From UBA7185 sp964606855 (GTDB lineage Bacteria; Bacillota; Peptococcia; Peptococcales; Peptococcaceae), in contig CAZSHM010000004.1 in the NCBI GenBank assembly GCA_964606855.1, positions 1 to 64,000 of the forward strand: a stretch of DNA of 64,000 nucleotides. The letters run 5' to 3'. The notes beneath the pieces are model-generated. The model ran no database searches. It was not told where the DNA came from and saw only the letters and a list, made by a program, of their open reading frames with translations. The position numbers and the translations under genes are program-made. Of this stretch, positions 1 through 10,500 are shown one piece after another. Each line of letters begins with the position of its first letter. The stretch's first letter is position 1.

Positions 1-54
1 AAACGCGGCGTCAGAATCCTATAGGTTTTAAGAGATGGAAAAAAAACACAAAAA

Positions 55-140
55 AGCGGTTATCTAGAGCATACACCCTAAATAACCGCTAGATTTAGTA
101 TGAAAAAAGCCCGTCAAAAAAGTATGACTTTTTGACGGGC
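55..140 (-). repeat. Structured palindromic element, copy 1 (tandem terminator hairpins)
   Basis: Two hairpins lie in tandem. The first pairs 55-67 with 78-90 (13 bp, one mismatch, 10-nt loop). The second pairs 109-120 with 129-140 (12 bp perfect, 8-nt loop). Read on the minus strand each is followed by a T-run (103-108 and about 50-54), so together they would terminate the SNF2 helicase gene that ends at 357. The segment 55-125 aligns without gaps to 52248-52318: same stem length, same loop length, a shared TAGATnTAGTAT box after the stem, an 11-nt spacer, then GTCAAAAAAGTAT. The left flank (20-54) aligns only weakly to copy 2. Confidence 0.7.
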
Positions 141-356
141 ATTCCCGATTACCGCCCTATTCTAACATATCTTTTCCGCCTTGAAAAGCCCTTTTTCAAG
201 ATTTGCGGACTTTTGCTGTCTTTTTTTCTCTGCCCCGCCCCGTCTTCCGGCGAAGAACCGGGAAAGCTCCAGCGCGTTCCGCCGCAGAATTCCGCGATCG
301 TCCCGCACGGATCGCAGTCTGCGTCCGCACATGATTGCAGGTTCCCACAAACGGTT
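141..356. other. Intergenic, no gene seen
   Basis: This is the 3' flank of the SNF2 gene. A small hairpin (CTTGAAAA with TTTTCAAG, about 181-201) is the only structure seen. Open frames here are short and unconvincing. Confidence 0.5.
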
Positions 357-3300
357 TCAGCTGAGCCCCTCGGAAATCTGCAGCAGTTCCAGGAGTTCCT
401 CTTTGTCGAGTCCTGCCAAAGAGGCGTTCTGCGCCTTGTCGAAATTGATGACGGATTCGCTCAGCTCCTGCTTGCGCTGCTGCAGCGCGTAGATGCGCTC
501 TTCCAGCGTGTCCTGGGTGATCAGCTGAATCACCGTCACCGTCTCCTTTTGCCCGATCCGGTGCGCGCGGTCGGAAGCCTGCTCCTGAGCCGCCGCATTC
601 CACCAGGGATCCACATGGATGACGGTGTTGGCGGCGGTCAGATTGAGTCCCGTGCCGCCCGCCCGCAGCGAGATCAAAAACACTTTCACATCCGGAGTTT
701 CCCCGAAATCGCGCACCATCTCCGCGCGCTGCTCCTTGGATGTCTCCCCCGTCATGAGATAACTGCCGATCCGCATTTCCTCCAGCCGCGCCCGGATGTG
801 CTTCAGCATCGTGGCAAACTGTGAGAACACCAGCACCTTCCCCCCGGCGGACAGCACGCCGGAGATCAGCTCCAGGCAGGTCTCCATCTTGGCGGAGCCG
901 CCCGTGTAATTTTCGTAGATGAGCGCGGGATCGCAGCAGATCTGCCGCAGCCGGGTCAGTCCGGCCAGCACGGCGATCTTCTGCGTGTGCACCTGCTCCT
1001 CGCTCTGCTTGTGCAGCATATCCAGCATCTGCTGGGTCTGCGCCACATAGAGCGCGCGCTGTTCCGGCTCCATCTTGGAGTAGACCACCGTCTCCAGTTT
1101 CTCCGGCAAGTCCTTCAGCACGTCTTTTTTCAGGCGGCGCAGGAGGAAAGGCTGAATCATCCGCTGCAGCTGCTTTAAGGCGACCTCGTCCTTCTCCAGG
1201 ACGATCGCCGTCTCATAGTGCTTGCGGAAAGCGTCATAGCGCCCGAGATAGCCCGGCATCAGGAAATCAAAGATGTTCCAGAGCTCCGCCAGATTATTCT
1301 CGATGGGCGTGCCCGTGAGGACAAAGCGGTTCTCCGCGCGAAGCGCCTTCACCGCCTGCGAAACTTTGGTCGCGTGGTTCTTGATCTTCTGTGCCTCGTC
1401 CAAAATGACAAACAGAAATTCACGGTCCTTGTAGCGCTCGCAGTCCCGCCGCAGAAGCTCGTAGGAGGTCAGGTAAATCTGCGCACTGCTCTGCAGCTGC
1501 TCCCTGCGGAGCGAGATCGTTCCGGCCACCACCTGCACACGGAGCTCCGGCGCAAAGCGGTGCAGCTCGCTCTCCCAGTTGTAGACGAGGGACGCGGGCG
1601 CCACGACCAGGGCCGGTTTCTGCCACAGGCGCGCCGCGTTGGCCAAGAACAGGGCGATCACCTGCACGGTCTTGCCCAGCCCCATGTCGTCTGCCAGGAC
1701 GCCGCCCAGGCCCATCCGCTGGAGGGTCATCAGCCAGCGGTACCCGACCTCCTGGTACTGCCGCAGGCTTGTCTGCAGTCCCGCCGGCACTTCATCGTCG
1801 CTGTCCTCAAAATTTTTCAGATCCCGGATCATACTGCGGAAGCTGTTGTCCCGCTCCACAGACAGCGTCTCGCCGCCGTCCCGCAGCACCTGATCCACAT
1901 AGACGGCTTTGTAGGCGGGCAGCTCCAGCTGCCCCTGCCGGATCTGCGCGCCGCTGAGGTTCAGCCCGTCCGCCAGCTCCGCGAAAGTGGCCAGCGCTCC
2001 CTCCTCCAGCTGCAGAAAGTCCCCGTTCTTCATGCGGTAGTAGCGCTTGCGCAGCCGGTAGCTCTGCAAGAGCGCCTCCAGTTCCTGCTGCGGCAGGCGC
2101 TCCGCGTCGATATCCATCTCGAGGATCCCGCTTTTCAGGCGCACGCCGATCTGCATCTTGGGCTGCGGCCGAACCTGGATCGTCTGCATCCGCTCCGAGA
2201 GGTAGACATCCGCCAGGCGCCCGATCTCCGGAATGCCCTCGACCAGAAGCTGATAGAGCCGCGCATCCTCCTCGTAGGAGAAATACAGTTCCCCGTAGTC
2301 GTTCCAGGCCGGGAAATACCGCTCCAGGACATAGCGCAGGGTGTACTCTTTTTCCAGATCGCGCCAGAGTTCCGTGTTCTCCTCCGTTTTGCGGAACTGG
2401 TGGCAGTGCGCACCGTACCACGCTTCCGCGCGGCAGAGGATCTGGCGCCCGTCATCGTCGATATAGACCCGCAGTTGGCATTCCTCCGGCAGCATCTCCT
2501 CCAAGCCGTCCAGATCGAGGACACAGCTCTTTTGCAGCTGGGGCAGCAGCGTCGCGCAGAAGGCGGGCAGGTCCTCGGCGGCGATAAAATGCTCCTCCCG
2601 CCTGCCCGGCGAGGCCAGGCCGCAGATCTCTTGCACCGCATCCCGCCACTCCGGCTGCAAAAAGAGAAACTGCCCCTCCAGCGCGACGCAGTCGCGCGCG
2701 CCGTCGCTGATGAACTGCATCATCGGCATGGAGAGACGGTATCCCGAATCCTGCGGGCCGAACTCGATCGGCAGACGCAGCGCGGCAGGGTGCTGAATGC
2801 TGTACAGGGCAGCGTGCTTGGCGCCGGTTCCCTCCATGCTCACCAGAATTTGATCGCCCGCGCAGTCGAGAATGTGCAGCAGCATCGCGTCCGTCAGGAT
2901 CAGGTCATGTTTTGTCTCGGAGGTGTAGTAGCTGCGGTTCTTGCTGTTGAGCGCCCACTCCATGTGGATCGACGCGGAGATCAGATCCAGAAACGGCAGC
3001 GCCTGCGGCGCAAACGCGCTGCGGTTGTGCACAAACTCCAGTTTTTTGCCGTAGGAGACGTTGGCCCCCGTCTGTACCGCCCGCACCAGTTGGCTCAAGT
3101 TGCGCACCACATAGAGCTGCGCGTCGGTGCCGATGCGGAAACTCACGCTCCAGGAGGAATCATACCGATCCCAGTGCAGCGTGGGTTCCAGCCGCACTTC
3201 CCCCTCCAGTCGGCGCTTCTGGGCAAAGCGCGCCGCCGCCTGCTGCGGATGCTCCTCGATCACCCGCCGCACCAGCCGGGAGGTCTTCCGCTGCTCCAAG

Positions 3301-3632
3301 AATTCTTTCGGTAAATTCCCGCGCCCGACTCTGTGATTGTACTCCTGCATCACGGCCACACTGTGCCTACAGATGAATCTGTACTGCCCCCAGTCCTGGC
3401 AATCGCAGGAGCAGCTGGAGAGTTCCTGCTGCTCCGGATCATATTCTATGTTCACCTGATATAGATTTCCGCCGTGCGCCGCCTGCACCTGCCCCCGGAG
3501 CTCCACCTGATCTCCCTTGTAGTGGATGTCCAGCTTGCGCACCAGATTGCTGCGGTAAATCTGTATCCCGCCCTCATATGTGCTTCGGAGACAATATTTC
3601 TTGATCTCCTCCACCGGAATCTGAAACGACAT
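357..3632 (-). CDS. SWIM zinc-finger SNF2/SWI2-family DNA helicase
   Basis: A 1091-residue ATP-dependent DNA translocase of the bacterial SNF2 group, probably acting in DNA repair or protein-DNA remodelling. The N-terminal SWIM zinc motif is visible (C74, C76, C88, H90, as CxCx11CxH). A long SNF2-associated middle region follows. The helicase core starts near residue 640: Walker A GLGKT near 647, DEAQ box near 746, TGTPIENN after it, and motif VI with SDRAHRIGQ near 1022. The ATG has a purine-rich Shine-Dalgarno (AGGGGG, 7 nt spacing). It is monocistronic: its own extended -10 lies at 3701 and hairpin terminators lie below 140. All main ATPase motifs look intact. The cellular target cannot be told from sequence. 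Confidence 0.93.
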   Translation of the reverse strand: MSFQIPVEEIKKYCLRSTYEGGIQIYRSNLVRKLDIHYKGDQVELRGQVQAAHGGNLYQVNIEYDPEQQELSSCSCDCQDWGQYRFICRHSVAVMQEYNHRVGRGNLPKEFLEQRKTSRLVRRVIEEHPQQAAARFAQKRRLEGEVRLEPTLHWDRYDSSWSVSFRIGTDAQLYVVRNLSQLVRAVQTGANVSYGKKLEFVHNRSAFAPQALPFLDLISASIHMEWALNSKNRSYYTSETKHDLILTDAMLLHILDCAGDQILVSMEGTGAKHAALYSIQHPAALRLPIEFGPQDSGYRLSMPMMQFISDGARDCVALEGQFLFLQPEWRDAVQEICGLASPGRREEHFIAAEDLPAFCATLLPQLQKSCVLDLDGLEEMLPEECQLRVYIDDDGRQILCRAEAWYGAHCHQFRKTEENTELWRDLEKEYTLRYVLERYFPAWNDYGELYFSYEEDARLYQLLVEGIPEIGRLADVYLSERMQTIQVRPQPKMQIGVRLKSGILEMDIDAERLPQQELEALLQSYRLRKRYYRMKNGDFLQLEEGALATFAELADGLNLSGAQIRQGQLELPAYKAVYVDQVLRDGGETLSVERDNSFRSMIRDLKNFEDSDDEVPAGLQTSLRQYQEVGYRWLMTLQRMGLGGVLADDMGLGKTVQVIALFLANAARLWQKPALVVAPASLVYNWESELHRFAPELRVQVVAGTISLRREQLQSSAQIYLTSYELLRRDCERYKDREFLFVILDEAQKIKNHATKVSQAVKALRAENRFVLTGTPIENNLAELWNIFDFLMPGYLGRYDAFRKHYETAIVLEKDEVALKQLQRMIQPFLLRRLKKDVLKDLPEKLETVVYSKMEPEQRALYVAQTQQMLDMLHKQSEEQVHTQKIAVLAGLTRLRQICCDPALIYENYTGGSAKMETCLELISGVLSAGGKVLVFSQFATMLKHIRARLEEMRIGSYLMTGETSKEQRAEMVRDFGETPDVKVFLISLRAGGTGLNLTAANTVIHVDPWWNAAAQEQASDRAHRIGQKETVTVIQLITQDTLEERIYALQQRKQELSESVINFDKAQNASLAGLDKEELLELLQISEGLS

Positions 3633-3700
3633 CCTTCCGCCCCCTCACTCCGACGGACTCCCGCACCGGGGAAAGTCCCGAACCGTTCCTTTACTGCTCC

Positions 3701-3709
3701 ATTATAGCA
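3701..3709 (-). promoter_or_regulatory. Extended -10 promoter for the SNF2 gene
   Basis: On the minus strand TGCTATAAT occupies 3709-3701, about 70 nt upstream of the ATG at 3632. No good -35 is seen at 17 nt, which fits an extended -10 promoter. Confidence 0.55.
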
Positions 3710-3906
3710 GGAATATGTCGAAAAAGCTACCGCGCGCCTGTCGAAAAGCATCTCGCGCGAGAAAGCGTCTTCAGGCGGTCCGAACGGATCCTTCGGCACG
3801 AAAGAGCAAAATTTTTCTCGATCCATATAAAAAATAAAAGGATTTTATTCTTTTCTGTCTAAAATAAATATTAGGCAGTACTATACCCAAATAAGGAGTG
3901 AATCCT
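3710..3906. other. Divergent intergenic region
   Basis: This separates the SNF2 gene from the EF-G paralogue. It holds an imperfect direct repeat beginning TGTCGAAAA (about 3716 and 3738). An AT-rich stretch at 3830-3890 must carry the plus-strand promoter; TAAAAT at about 3860 is a possible -10, but no convincing -35 pairs with it. Confidence 0.4.
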
Positions 3907-5922
3907 ATGCAAGTTTATCAAACCGCCAACATTCGCAACATCGGCATTGCCGGGCACAGCGGTTCCGGCAAGACGTCCCTCCTGGAAACCATGCTTTTCA
4001 ACAGCGGTTTCACCACCCGTCTGGGACGCGTGGAGGACGGCACCACCGTGACCGACTACCTGCCGGAGGAGATCAAGCGGCAGGTCACCATCTCCGCCTC
4101 CCTGGCACCGGTGGAGTGGAAGGGCGTCAAGCTGAACATGATCGACACCCCGGGCTATGCCGATTTTATCGGAGAAGTGATCTCTACCACCCGGGCGGTG
4201 GATAATATGCTGCTGGTTGTCTGCGGCGTGGCCGGCGTCGAGGTGCAGACCGAGGTCGTGTGGGATATCGCCGCCGAGAACAAACTGCCGCGCATCCTCT
4301 TCATCAACAAGCTGGAGCGGGAGAATTCCTGCTTTGAAACCGTGGTGGAACAGCTGCGGGAAAAATACGGAACCGCCATCGTGCCGCTGCAGCTGCCGAT
4401 GGGCAAGGAGGCCAACTTCACCGGCATGATCGATCTCCTGAACGGCAAGGCCTACCGCTTCGAGAGCGGCAAGAGCGTGGAGATCCCCATCCCGGAGGAA
4501 TTTCGGGATGAGTACGAGGAGCAGCGCACCTATCTGATCGAGGTCGCCGCGGAATCCGACGACGAGCTGATGCTCAAATACCTGGAGGGCGATCCGCTCA
4601 CGGACGAGGAGATCCGCGGCGCACTGCGCACGGGTATCGCCAACGGAGAGATTTTCCCGGTGCTGGGCGGCTCGGTGGCCAAAAATATGGGCATCACCAC
4701 CCTGATGGATTTCTGCGTCGATCTCCTGCCCGCGCCCCATGTCGACGCCGACGCCGCGCCCTGCGCGGTCGTCTTTAAGACGCTGGCCGACCCCTTTGTG
4801 GGCAAGCAGAGTTTCGTGAAAGTGCTCGACGGCAAGTTTCAAGCGAGCGACGGCATCTACAACGTCAACAACGACGCCGAGGAAAAAGTGAGCAACTTCA
4901 TCATCCCCTGCGGAAAGCAGCAGTCCACCGTCACCACGGTCAACGCCGGAGACATTGTAACCATCGCCAAACTGCAGAACACGCAGACCGGGAACACGCT
5001 GACGGTCAAAGGGCAGAGCGTGCCGGAGCAGGAGCCCATCCGATTCCCTGAGCCGAACCTGACCTTCTCCCTCTCGCCCAAGTCCCGCGACGACGACGAC
5101 AAGATGAGCACCGCGCTGGGCCGTCTCTTGGAGGAGGATCCCACCCTGGCGACCTCCAAAAACGCCGAGACGCACGAGACGCTGCTCTCCGGCATCGGCG
5201 ATACGCATCTGGAAGTGGTGGCCGAGCGCTTTAAGAATAAGTTCGGCGTGGATGTCGTCCTGAAACCGGCGCAGATCCCCTACCGCGAGACGATCAAGAA
5301 AAAAGTCGAGGTGCAGGGCAAGCACAAGAAGCAGTCCGGCGGCGCCGGCCAGTACGGCGACGTGTGGCTGCGCATCGAGCCCTACGCCGACGAGGAGTTT
5401 CTCTTCGCCGAGGAGGTCTTCGGCGGCGCGGTGCCCAAGAACTATTTTCCCGCCGTCGAGAAGGGCGTGCGCGAGGCCATGTCCCAGGGCATCCTGGCGG
5501 GGTATCCGATGGTCAACATCAAAGTGACGCTCTACGACGGATCCTACCATCCGGTGGACTCCAACGAGATGGCCTTCAAGATCGCCGGCTCCATCGGCTT
5601 TAAGAAGGGCGCGGAACAGGCGGATCCTGTGCTCCTGGAACCCATCATGAATATGCGCATCCTTGTTCCGGACGTCTACATGGGCGATATCATGGGCGAT
5701 CTCACCAGCAAGCGCGGCCGCATTCTGGGAATGGAGCCCACGCCGGATCACAAGCTGCAGATCATCCAGGCGCAGGCGCCGATGGCGGAGGTGCAGAAGT
5801 ATGCCATCGACCTCAAGGCCATGACCCAGGGCCGCGGCAAGTTCTCCATGGAACTGGATCACTACGAGGAAGTCCCGGCCAAGATCGCGGAGGCGATCAT
5901 TGCGGAGCGCAAGAGCGAATGA
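3907..5922 (+). CDS. Elongation factor G-like translational GTPase
   Basis: A 671-residue EF-G-family GTPase. G1 is GHSGSGKT (residues 16-23) and G3 is DTPGYADF from residue 80. Domains II-V are present; domain IV shows GGAGQYGDVWLRIEP. G4 reads NKLE (134-137) where classical EF-G has NKxD, and the switch I motif is RQVTI rather than RGITI. It is therefore more likely an EF-G paralogue of the fusA2 type than the main translocase. No rpsL/rpsG/tuf neighbours are present, which supports that. The ATG at 3907 is chosen because AGGAG lies 8-9 nt upstream; the GTG at 3898 abuts the Shine-Dalgarno. A strong terminator follows at 5981. Whether it moves ribosomes, recycles them or does something else is not shown. 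Confidence 0.88.
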   Translation: MQVYQTANIRNIGIAGHSGSGKTSLLETMLFNSGFTTRLGRVEDGTTVTDYLPEEIKRQVTISASLAPVEWKGVKLNMIDTPGYADFIGEVISTTRAVDNMLLVVCGVAGVEVQTEVVWDIAAENKLPRILFINKLERENSCFETVVEQLREKYGTAIVPLQLPMGKEANFTGMIDLLNGKAYRFESGKSVEIPIPEEFRDEYEEQRTYLIEVAAESDDELMLKYLEGDPLTDEEIRGALRTGIANGEIFPVLGGSVAKNMGITTLMDFCVDLLPAPHVDADAAPCAVVFKTLADPFVGKQSFVKVLDGKFQASDGIYNVNNDAEEKVSNFIIPCGKQQSTVTTVNAGDIVTIAKLQNTQTGNTLTVKGQSVPEQEPIRFPEPNLTFSLSPKSRDDDDKMSTALGRLLEEDPTLATSKNAETHETLLSGIGDTHLEVVAERFKNKFGVDVVLKPAQIPYRETIKKKVEVQGKHKKQSGGAGQYGDVWLRIEPYADEEFLFAEEVFGGAVPKNYFPAVEKGVREAMSQGILAGYPMVNIKVTLYDGSYHPVDSNEMAFKIAGSIGFKKGAEQADPVLLEPIMNMRILVPDVYMGDIMGDLTSKRGRILGMEPTPDHKLQIIQAQAPMAEVQKYAIDLKAMTQGRGKFSMELDHYEEVPAKIAEAIIAERKSE

Positions 5923-5980
5923 GCGCAGCCCCTGTACGCGAACCCCAGGACGCGGAGTTTTCCCAAGTTGCATACGGCAG

Positions 5981-6021
5981 CGGCCCCCGGCGGTGTATCC
6001 CGCCGGGGGCCGTTCTTTTTT
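5981..6021 (+). terminator. Intrinsic terminator of the EF-G-like gene
   Basis: A perfect 13-bp GC-rich stem (5981-5993 with 6000-6012) with a 6-nt loop, followed by TTCTTTTTT. It separates this gene from the convergent gltD. Confidence 0.93.
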
Positions 6022-6050
6022 GCTGTGTCTCTGCAGCGCCGCCCGGCGCA

Positions 6051-7538
6051 TCAGAGATTGCTGTAGCCCATCAGATAGGTGTCGATCTCCCGCGCGGCAT
6101 CGCAGCCCTCCTTGATCGCCCAGACCACGAGCGACTGTCCGCGACGCATATCGCCCGCGGCGAAGATGCCCGCCTTCTCCGTCTGATGCGCGCCGACGGG
6201 TGTCTCCACACGCCCGCGGCCGTCCACGGATACCCCGAAGGCTTTCGGAACCGCGGCCTCGCAGCCCAAAAAGCCCGCGGCAATCAGCACCAGCTGGCAC
6301 TCCACCTGCCACTCGCTCCCGGCGACAGGCGTCATCACCATGCGGCCGCTCTCCGCATCCACCTCCGGCTCCAGTTTCTGCAGCACCGCGCCCGTGAGGC
6401 GGCCCGCGTCATCCTGCAGGAATTCCTTCACCGTCGTCTGGTAGATGCGCGGATCGTGGCCGAAGCGGACGATGCACTCCTCCTGCCCGTAATCGGTCTT
6501 GCTGACGCGCGGCCACTCGGGCCATGGATTGTCCGCCTGCCGGCAGTTCGGCTGCGGCGGCATCATCTCCAGCTGCAGCATGCTGCGCGCGCCGTGGCGC
6601 AGGCTGGTGCCCACGCAGTCGTTGCCGGTGTCGCCGCCGCCGATGACGATCACGTCCTTGTCCTTGGCCGAGATATAGGTGGACGCATCCTGCAGGGTAT
6701 CGTTCCAGAGCGCCTTGGTGGTGGCTTTGAGAAAGTCCACCGCAAAGCAGATGCCGTCCGCCTCCCGCCCAGGCACCCTGAGATCGCGGGGCTGCGCGGC
6801 ACCGCAGCTGAGGAGCACCGCGTCGTACTTTTTCTCGAGCGCCGCCGCCTGCTTGGGCGTCTGGACCGCGCTGTTGTACTGGAAGCGCACCCCCTCGGCC
6901 TCCATGCGCGCCAGCCGGCGGTCGATGTACTGCTTCTCCAGTTTCATGTTGGGGATCCCGTAGCGCAAAAGCCCCCCCGCCTTATCCTCCCGCTCGTAGA
7001 CCGTCACCTGATGTCCGCGGCGGTTGAGGAGCTCCGCGGCAGCCAGCCCCGACGGCCCGCTGCCGATGACGGCGACGCGCTTTCCGGTGCGGGAAATATC
7101 GCGCCTGGGCTCCAAGAGGCCCTGCTCGTAGCCGTACTCGATCAGCGCCCGCTCATTCTCCTGCACGGTCACACTCTCCCCGTGGAGAGAACAGGTGCAG
7201 GATTTCTCACAGAGCGCCGGACAGACGCGGCTGGTAAACTCCGGGAAAGGATTCGTCTGGAGCAAGCGCACCAGGCCCTCCCTGTAGTTGCCGCGGTAGA
7301 CCAAATCATTCCACTCGGGGATCAGGTTGTGCAGAGGGCAGCCCGCCACCATGCCGCCGATGGGCACCCCCGCCTGGCAGAAGGGGACGCCGCAGTCCAT
7401 GCAGCGCGCGCCCTGCTCGCGCTGTTCTTCCTCGCTCAACGGCACATGGAACTCGCGGAAATGGCGGAGACGCTGCAACGGTTCCTCACGCTGCCCGACC
7501 TTGCGCTCAAATTCTAAGAAACCGGTGTTCTTTCCCAT
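6051..7538 (-). CDS. gltD: Glutamate synthase (NADPH) small subunit
   Basis: The 495-residue beta subunit passes electrons from NAD(P)H through FAD and iron-sulfur clusters to GltB for making glutamate from glutamine and 2-oxoglutarate. The N-terminus has the cysteine-rich cluster region (CMDCGVPFC, then RVCPALCEKSC). An FAD dinucleotide fold follows (VIGSGPSGLAAAE), and a second NADPH-binding fold has VIGGGDTGNDC. The ATG has AAAGGAGAGG 7 nt upstream. Its first 32 bases overlap the end of gltB, which suggests translational coupling of the two subunits. Length and motifs are normal for the family. Confidence 0.97.
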   Translation of the reverse strand: MGKNTGFLEFERKVGQREEPLQRLRHFREFHVPLSEEEQREQGARCMDCGVPFCQAGVPIGGMVAGCPLHNLIPEWNDLVYRGNYREGLVRLLQTNPFPEFTSRVCPALCEKSCTCSLHGESVTVQENERALIEYGYEQGLLEPRRDISRTGKRVAVIGSGPSGLAAAELLNRRGHQVTVYEREDKAGGLLRYGIPNMKLEKQYIDRRLARMEAEGVRFQYNSAVQTPKQAAALEKKYDAVLLSCGAAQPRDLRVPGREADGICFAVDFLKATTKALWNDTLQDASTYISAKDKDVIVIGGGDTGNDCVGTSLRHGARSMLQLEMMPPQPNCRQADNPWPEWPRVSKTDYGQEECIVRFGHDPRIYQTTVKEFLQDDAGRLTGAVLQKLEPEVDAESGRMVMTPVAGSEWQVECQLVLIAAGFLGCEAAVPKAFGVSVDGRGRVETPVGAHQTEKAGIFAAGDMRRGQSLVVWAIKEGCDAAREIDTYLMGYSNL

Positions 7539-10500
7539 GGCTTCCCTCTCCTTTCACCTGGTTGAAGGCCACGACCTCCGCCTGCGCATAGCTGAGGCCT
7601 TTGCTCTTGTACTCGTTGATCAGATCCTGCATCCGCTTAAAGTCGCGCGGCACAATCTTCTTAAAGTGCGGCAGATACGTTTCAAACTGCGACAGGATCT
7701 CCGCGCCCCGCAGCGACCCGGTCGCCGCCACATGGCGCTGCAGCAGATTCTGCAGTTCGTGGACGTCGTCGCTGCGGTTGACCGGCTCCAGGAGAACCAG
7801 CTCGCGGTTGAGCCGGGCGTAAAGGTCGTTCTTCTCGTCGAGCACATAGGCGACACCGCCGCTCATGCCCGCAGCCAGATTTTTGCCCACCGGCCCCAGG
7901 ATCACGACACAGCCGCTCGTCATATACTCCAGCCCGTGGTCGCCCACACCCTCCACCACCGCGGTGGCACCGGAATTGCGGACGCAGAAGCGCTCGCCGG
8001 CCAGCCCGTTGATGAAGGCGGTGCCGGAGGTGGCGCCATAGAGGGCGACATTGCCCACGATGATGTTCTCCTCCGCGCGGAAGGCGCTGCCCTTCGGCGG
8101 ATAGACCACGATCGTGCCGCCCGAGAGGCCCTTGCCCATGTAGTCGTTGCAGTCCCCCTCCAGCTCCAGGGTCAATCCCTGCGGGATGAAGGCGCCGAAA
8201 CTCTGGCCGCCCGCACCGTGGCACCGGATCCGGTAGGTGTCCGCTTCCAGGCCGTGCTCCCCGTACAGCCGCGTGATGCGCGAGCCGAACATCGTTCCGA
8301 AGGCGCGGTCAACGTTGCTCACCTCCAGCGAGAGCTCGGCAGGCTCCCTCCCGGCAAGGCGGTCTTTCAGCTGCCGGTAGAGCACCGTCTCGTCCTTGCT
8401 GTTCTGCAGCCCGAAGTCGTACATCTCCTCGGGCCGGAAATGCGCGTTGCTGTTCCCCGCCGCCAGGAGTGCCTCCAGCTTGACCTTGCCGGCGCCGGAG
8501 TCCGGGGCCGTGTCCTTCACCACCAGGAGATCGCTGCGCCCCACCAGTTCGTCGACGGTGCGCACGCCGAGGCGCGCCATATATTCCCGCATCTCCTGCG
8601 CCATAAACTGCATGTAGTGCATCACGTGCTCCGGTTTCCCGCAAAAGCGCTTGCGGAGTTCCGGATTCTGCGTGGCGATGCCCACCGGGCAGTTGTCCTG
8701 GTTGCAGGCGCGCATCATCACGCAGCCCATGGAGACCAGCGGCCCCGTGGCGAAGCCGAACTCCTCCGCGCCCAGGAGCGCGGCGATGACCACATCGCGG
8801 CCGCACATCAGCTTGCTGTCCGCCTCCAGGCGCACGCGGCCGCGCAGCCCGCTCTTCAGGAGCGTCTGATGTGCCTCGGCGATGCCCAACTCCCAGGGCA
8901 GGCCCGCGTGATGGATAGAATTGCGCGGCGCGGCGCCGGTGCCGCCGTCGTAGCCGGAGATGAGGATCACCTGCGCACCGGCTTTCGCCACACCGCTCGC
9001 GATGGTGCCGACCCCGGCCTCCGACACCAGCTTCACGTTGATGTCCGCCTGGTCGTTCGCGCACTTCAGATCGTAGATCAGCTGCGCCAGGTCCTCGATG
9101 GAATAGATGTCATGGTGCGGCGGGGGCGAGATGAGCCCCACGCCGGGCGTCGAGTGCCGCGCCCGCGCCACCTCTGGATAGACCTTGTTGCCGGGCAGCT
9201 GTCCGCCCTCGCCGGGCTTGGCCCCCTGCGCCATCTTGATCTGGATCTCCTTGGCGCTCACCAGATACTCGGACGTGACGCCGAAGCGCCCGGAAGCCAC
9301 CTGCTTGATGGCACTGTTGCGGTCATCCCCGTTCGCATCCGGGCGGAAGCGCGCCGGATCCTCGCCGCCCTCGCCCGTGTTGGACTTGCCGCCCAGGCGG
9401 TTCATGGCGATGGCCAGCGTCTCGTGCGCCTCGCGGGAGAGCGAGCCGAAGGACATGGCCCCCACCTTAAAGCGCTTGACGATGGACTCCACCGGCTCCA
9501 CCTCGTCGATGGGGATCGGCGTCTCCGCGTAGCGGAAGTCCAACAAGCTGCGCAGATGGCTCGGCCCCAACTCCTCGGTGATCATATGGGAGTACTGCTT
9601 GAATTTGTCGTAGCTGTCCGTGCGCACGGCACTCTGCAGCATGTGGATCGTCTGCGGATTGTACAGATGCTCCTCCTTGCCGCTGCGGGCCTTGTAGACG
9701 CCCTCGCTCTCCGGCACCGGCGAGACGGGCAGCCCCAGCGGGTCGAAAGCGCGGCGGAAACGGCGCTCCACATCGTTCTCGATATCCTCGAGATCGATGC
9801 CGCCGACGCGGCTGACCGTGTTGGTGAAGTACTTCTGGATCACATCCTGTCCGATGCCAACCGCCTCGAAGATCTGCGCGCCCACATAGGACTGGATCGT
9901 GGAGATGCCCATCTTGGACGCGATCTTCACGATGCCGTGCAGGAGCCCCTCGGTGTAGTCGGTCGCGGCGGCATAGTAATCCTTGTCCAGGAGATCATCG
10001 TCGATCAGCTGGCGGATGGATTCCAGCGCCAGGTAGGGGTTGACGGCGCTGGCGCCGAAGCCCAACAGCGTTGCGCAGTGGTGCACCTCCCGCGGCTCAG
10101 CGCTCTCCAGAATCACCGAGAGAGACATGCGTTTCTTGGTCCGCACCAGGTGCTGCTGCAGCGCCGACACGGCGAGAAGCGACGGGATGGGCTTGTGGAA
10201 CTCGTCCAGCTCGCGGTCCGAGAGGATCAGGATGTTCGCCCCGTCCCGCACGGCGCGGTCGGCCTTGAGACAGAGTTCGTCCAGCGCCTCCTCCAGCGAC
10301 ATGTTCCGGTAGTAGATGATGGGGATCACCGCCACCTGGAAACCCTCCACATCCATATATTTGATCTTCAGGAGATCCGTGTTGGTGAGGATGGGGTTGC
10401 GCACCGCCAGAGACTTGCAGTTTTCGGCCCCGTCCCGCAAGAGGTTGCCGTCCGCCCCCAGATAGACATAGGTGGACGTGACGATCTCCTCGCGGATGGC

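Noticed and set aside
1218..3314. A 698-codon plus-strand frame opposite the SNF2 gene
   Set aside because: Leu/Arg/His/Gln-rich antisense translation with no domain; the minus strand has a full SWIM/SNF2 protein.
3871..6312. An 813-codon minus-strand frame opposite the EF-G-like gene
   Set aside because: It spans the EF-G gene, its terminator and the start of another gene; composition is that of antisense sequence.
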